Shown here in pieces: positions 2,787-5,743 of a stretch of DNA of 5,743 bases. The notes under the pieces were generated by a model. The model saw only the letters and a list, made by a program, of their open reading frames with translations, did not search any database and was not told where the DNA came from. Position numbers and translations under genes: made by a program. The number at the start of each line of letters is the position of its first letter. The first letter of the stretch is position 1. This DNA comes from Campylobacterota bacterium (GTDB taxonomy: Bacteria; Campylobacterota; Campylobacteria; Campylobacterales; Sulfurovaceae): positions 1 to 5,743 of the forward strand of contig JAHZJZ010000170.1 of the NCBI GenBank assembly GCA_022600655.1, written 5' to 3'.

Positions 2787-5555
2787 ATGGATTTTAAAGA
2801 TACACTCTTACTCCCAAAAACCAAATTCCCAATGCGTGGAAACTTACCAAACAACGAACCAAAGCGATACAAAGCTTGGTACGATGCTAACATGTACGAG
2901 CAGATGAAAACCAAAAGAGAAGGTGCTGAACTCTTCACCCTTCATGATGGGCCTCCTTATGCCAATGGTGACATTCATATTGGTCACGCCTTGAATAAAA
3001 CACTCAAAGATATTATTTTAAAATATAACTATTTTCAGGGCAGAGCCGTACGAATGATTCCAGGTTGGGACTGTCATGGTCTTCCTATTGAGCAAAAAGT
3101 TGAAGACAAAATGGGTACGGCTAAAAAAGAGACCCTATCAACTTCAAAGTTTAGAGAGATTTGTCGACTTACAGCACAAAAAGCTGTGGATGGTCAGAAA
3201 AAAGGGTTTAAACAGTTAGGTATTATGGCTGATTGGGAGAACCCGTACATCACCATGGATTATAAGTTTGAAGCCAATATCTACAGAACCCTCTGTGAAG
3301 TGGCAAAGAAGGGTTTACTAGTTGAGCGACATAAACCCATCTTCTGGTCATGGGCTGCACGAACAGCACTCGCAGATGCAGAGGTAGAGTATGAGGACAA
3401 AGAAGATTACACCATGTATGTCAACTTTGAACTCTCTGATATGGCAAAAGAGAAGCTGGATATTCACGAAGATGCTGGTGTGGTTATCTGGACAACCACA
3501 CCGTGGACGCTTCCATCCAATACAGGGATTGCATTGAACCCTGAAGAGATGTATGTGTTGACAGATGATGGTCATATTGTTGCTGAAGCACGATACGATG
3601 CCATGATAGCAGAGGAAGTAGTCTCTGGTCATGCAAGTCGAAAAATCGCTGCCACAGAACTTGATGGTATGTTAGCGATTAATCCACTCAATGGTCGAAG
3701 CTCTAAAATTGTTATGGGTGACCATGTTTTGATGGATGGTGGTACAGGGTGTGTCCATACAGCCCCTGGACATGGTGAAGATGACTACAAAGTAGGGCTT
3801 AAAAATGGTCTTGAAGTGGTGATGCCTGTTGATGAGCGTGGATGTTACGATGAGTCAGTGGTAGGACTTAACTTATTACCAAATGCCCAAGAGTTTGTAG
3901 GTATGCACATCTTTAAAGCCAATGAGAAGATTTTAGAGCTTCTTGGAGACTCATTGCTTAAAGTAGGAAAGTTTACCCACTCCTACCCACACTGTTGGAG
4001 AACCAAAAAGCCACTCATCTATAGAGCAACCAACCAATGGTTTATCTCGGTAGATGATAATCCAGCAGGTTCAGAGGATTCACTTCGACAAAATGCTCTT
4101 AATGCTTTAGATGATGTCACGTTTTATCCTAAGAGTTCAGAAAATAGACTCAAACCAATGGTAGAGGGTCGACCAGACTGGTGTATCTCTCGTCAGCGTT
4201 CTTGGGGTGTGCCAATAGCGTTCTTTAGAGTAAAGGCGACCAAACAAGTTATTTTTGATGAGAAAGTTTTAGATTTTGTGGCGAATATCTTTGAAGCAAA
4301 AGGTACCGATGTCTGGTACGACATGGAGATAGCAGAGCTTCTCCATCCTGAATGTGAATACAAAGCCGATGAGTTAGAAAAAGTAGGTCATATTCTTGAT
4401 GTATGGTTTGATTCGGGTTCTACATGGAATGCAGTGTTAGAGAGTGGAAACTACGATGCTGGTGAGTATCCAAGTTCTTTATATATTGAAGGTTCAGACC
4501 AACATAGAGGTTGGTTCCAGACTTCACTCTTGTTAAGTTCGGCTATTCACCAAAAGTCTCCATACAAAACGCTTATTACCCATGGCTTCACCGTTGATGC
4601 CAAGGGTGAAAAGATGTCAAAGTCTAAAGGGAATGTTATCGCTCCTGATAAGGTGATTAAGCAGTATGGTTCAGAGATTTTGAGATTGTGGGTTGCTCTA
4701 AGTGACTACCAACATGACCTAAAAATTTCAGATGGAATCTTACAGCAGACAGCAGAACAGTACAGAAAACTAAGAAACACCTTTAGATTTTTAATGGCAA
4801 ATGTGGATGGTTTAGAAGAAATTGTAGAGCCAAGTGCCTATGGCGAACTTGACCGATGGATTTTAACCCGTGCCAAAGAGGTGTTTGATTCGGTTAATGC
4901 TTCATTTGCTGAGTATGATTTTTTAAGAGGCTTTGCCACACTCAACAACTTTGTAACCAATGAGTTAAGTGGAATCTACATGGACATTACCAAAGATAGA
5001 CTCTACTGTGATGGTCAAAACTCTGCAACAAGGGAGTCAACACAGTCAGCCATGGTACTGATGGCAAAAGCGATGATGGCATTGGTCGCTCCTGTGCTTA
5101 CTTACACTATAGATGAGGTTTTAGACTATGCACCTGCCATTGTAAAAGGTGATATGGAATCGGTATTTGACCTAGTATATGAAGAGCTTCCTGATGTGGG
5201 TGGAGCGTTTGATGATAAACTATTGGTGGAGGCAAGAGGTAAATTTTCAGAGTCTATTGATAAGCTGAAAAAAGAGAAACTGATTAAATCAACCCTAGAG
5301 CTTGAGATTGCTGGAGATGCAAGTAGATTCCCAATTGAAGAGGCTAAAAACTTAGAAGATTGGTTTATGGTTTCAGCTGTTAAAGCATCATGTGCTGGTG
5401 AGAAGGTTGGTGCATTTGAAATTGATGGAGCAACCTTTACCGTTCATAAAGCAGAGTCTGCTAAATGTCCAAGATGTTGGAGATTTACCTCTGTTGATGA
5501 AGAGAATGCCTGTGAAAGATGTGCCGAAGTTGTAGGTAATGGAGAGGTGGCATAA
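2787..5555 (+). CDS. ileS: Isoleucyl-tRNA synthetase
   Basis: This 922-residue class Ia aminoacyl-tRNA synthetase is close to the 938 of E. coli. It charges tRNA-Ile with isoleucine using ATP in the cytoplasm and clears mischarged valine by editing. The HIGH motif is at 64-67 (in PPYANGDIHIGHALNK) and KMSKS at 609-613 (in VDAKGEKMSKSKGN), the two ATP-binding signatures of the Rossmann core. The CP1 editing domain lies between them, with WTTTPWTLPSNTG from 235 and HTAPGHGEDDY at 324-334, D333 being the expected editing aspartate. DVWFDSGSTW at 538-547 is typical of the family. The anticodon-binding helical domain fills about 650-840. The C-terminus has a zinc finger with C894, C897, C909 and C912. 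AAGG lies eight bases before the ATG, and the N-terminus is family-typical. The gene diverges from pncC, and its stop codon overlaps the start of a 38-codon ORF (TAATG). Nothing looks broken, and there is no T-box or long leader. Confidence 0.99.
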   Translation: MDFKDTLLLPKTKFPMRGNLPNNEPKRYKAWYDANMYEQMKTKREGAELFTLHDGPPYANGDIHIGHALNKTLKDIILKYNYFQGRAVRMIPGWDCHGLPIEQKVEDKMGTAKKETLSTSKFREICRLTAQKAVDGQKKGFKQLGIMADWENPYITMDYKFEANIYRTLCEVAKKGLLVERHKPIFWSWAARTALADAEVEYEDKEDYTMYVNFELSDMAKEKLDIHEDAGVVIWTTTPWTLPSNTGIALNPEEMYVLTDDGHIVAEARYDAMIAEEVVSGHASRKIAATELDGMLAINPLNGRSSKIVMGDHVLMDGGTGCVHTAPGHGEDDYKVGLKNGLEVVMPVDERGCYDESVVGLNLLPNAQEFVGMHIFKANEKILELLGDSLLKVGKFTHSYPHCWRTKKPLIYRATNQWFISVDDNPAGSEDSLRQNALNALDDVTFYPKSSENRLKPMVEGRPDWCISRQRSWGVPIAFFRVKATKQVIFDEKVLDFVANIFEAKGTDVWYDMEIAELLHPECEYKADELEKVGHILDVWFDSGSTWNAVLESGNYDAGEYPSSLYIEGSDQHRGWFQTSLLLSSAIHQKSPYKTLITHGFTVDAKGEKMSKSKGNVIAPDKVIKQYGSEILRLWVALSDYQHDLKISDGILQQTAEQYRKLRNTFRFLMANVDGLEEIVEPSAYGELDRWILTRAKEVFDSVNASFAEYDFLRGFATLNNFVTNELSGIYMDITKDRLYCDGQNSATRESTQSAMVLMAKAMMALVAPVLTYTIDEVLDYAPAIVKGDMESVFDLVYEELPDVGGAFDDKLLVEARGKFSESIDKLKKEKLIKSTLELEIAGDASRFPIEEAKNLEDWFMVSAVKASCAGEKVGAFEIDGATFTVHKAESAKCPRCWRFTSVDEENACERCAEVVGNGEVA

Positions 5556-5671
5556 TGTTTGATGTGAGTCAACCGATAGGCAACGAGGTTATCGTTGGCT
5601 CTATTGTATTTATTTTTGTATTGGTTGGTATAGGGTTGCTCACTGTTGAGTATTATAAAAAAAAGAGGTAG
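5555..5671 (+). CDS. Small single-pass membrane protein, 38 aa, overlapping the ileS stop
   Basis: The ATG overlaps the last base of the ileS stop (TAATG), so translational coupling is likely. GGAGAGG within the end of ileS gives a good Shine-Dalgarno, with GAGG seven bases before the ATG. The 38-residue product begins MFDVSQPIGNE and has one hydrophobic segment of about 19 residues (roughly 12-30: VIVGSIVFIFVLVGIGLLT). It ends VEYYKKKR and stops at TAG. Positive charge at the end and a short acidic N-terminus predict the N-terminus outside and the C-terminus in the cytoplasm. I do not recognise the family and assign no function. A hairpin starts 11 bases after the stop, which marks the probable end of the ileS transcript. 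Evidence for coding is the ribosome site, the coupling and the coherent membrane profile; chance remains possible at this length. Confidence 0.6.
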   Translation: MFDVSQPIGNEVIVGSIVFIFVLVGIGLLTVEYYKKKR

Positions 5672-5681
5672 ATTTATTGTG

Positions 5682-5712
5682 AAATAGCAGACATTATAAA
5701 TGTCTGCTATTT
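5682..5712 (+). terminator. 14-bp perfect hairpin after the ileS operon, likely transcript end
   Basis: Arms 5682-5695 and 5699-5712 are exact inverted repeats of 14 bases (AAATAGCAGACATT and its complement) around a three-base loop ATA. The position, 11 bases after the small ORF and just before a new -10 element, fits a transcription terminator. Only TTT follows within the stem and there is no long T-tract on either strand, so it could instead be an mRNA 3' stabiliser. It could serve either strand. Confidence 0.6.
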
Positions 5713-5714
5713 AG

Positions 5715-5723
5715 TGATATAAT
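5715..5723 (+). promoter_or_regulatory. Extended -10 element reading towards the window end
   Basis: TGATATAAT is the same nonamer as in the pncC promoter, three bases after the hairpin. The start site would be near 5730. An ATG at 5737-5739 (ATGGTTA, then the window ends) could begin the next gene with a very short leader, but too little is visible to call it. Confidence 0.4.
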
Positions 5724-5743
5724 GTTCCTTGAATAAATGGTTA

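Noticed and set aside
2732..3632. Minus-strand ORFs of 68 and 94 codons opposite the 5' part of ileS
   Set aside because: They lie antisense to conserved ileS coding sequence (including the HIGH and editing-domain regions) and show no independent coding signal.

Overview
The window is an AT-rich stretch of bacterial chromosome. It has short intergenic gaps, tRNA genes with CCA encoded in the DNA, and promoters built mainly on TATAAT-type -10 boxes. Gene content and protein style suggest Campylobacterota, perhaps near Sulfurimonas or Sulfurovum. That placement is an inference from impression, not from a search. There is no sign of a mobile element, phage, CRISPR array or defence island.

Layout: everything up to about 2.72 kb is on the minus strand and everything after it is on the plus strand. 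Reading the minus strand in its direction of transcription, there is a stand-alone CinA C-terminal/PncC amidase gene. A consensus sigma-70 promoter follows just downstream of its stop codon. That promoter drives seven tRNA genes in the order Lys-Asp-Lys-Val-Glu-Val-Asp. Next come three closely spaced genes: a short MoeB/ThiF-type adenylyltransferase lacking the zinc cysteines, a small lipoprotein, and the start of a RidA-family enamine/imine deaminase cut by the window edge. On the plus strand, ileS is followed by an overlapping 38-codon membrane-protein ORF. A strong 14-bp hairpin and a further -10-like element lie before the window end.

The stretch 1289-2236 has no protein gene and is filled by the tRNA cluster, its spacers and its promoter. 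Spurious ORFs there are antisense or sense readings of tRNAs.

Functionally this is mostly housekeeping. The window holds translation supply (seven tRNAs and isoleucyl-tRNA synthetase) and metabolite repair (RidA for reactive enamines, PncC for pyridine-nucleotide salvage). The adenylyltransferase and lipoprotein have unknown partners. I found no convincing new multi-gene system. The points most worth checking are the interlocked divergent cinA/ileS promoters with a predicted leaderless cinA mRNA, the overlapping small membrane ORF, the zinc-less MoeB-like protein, the EF-hand-like loop in the lipoprotein, and the repeated hairpin in the tRNA spacers.
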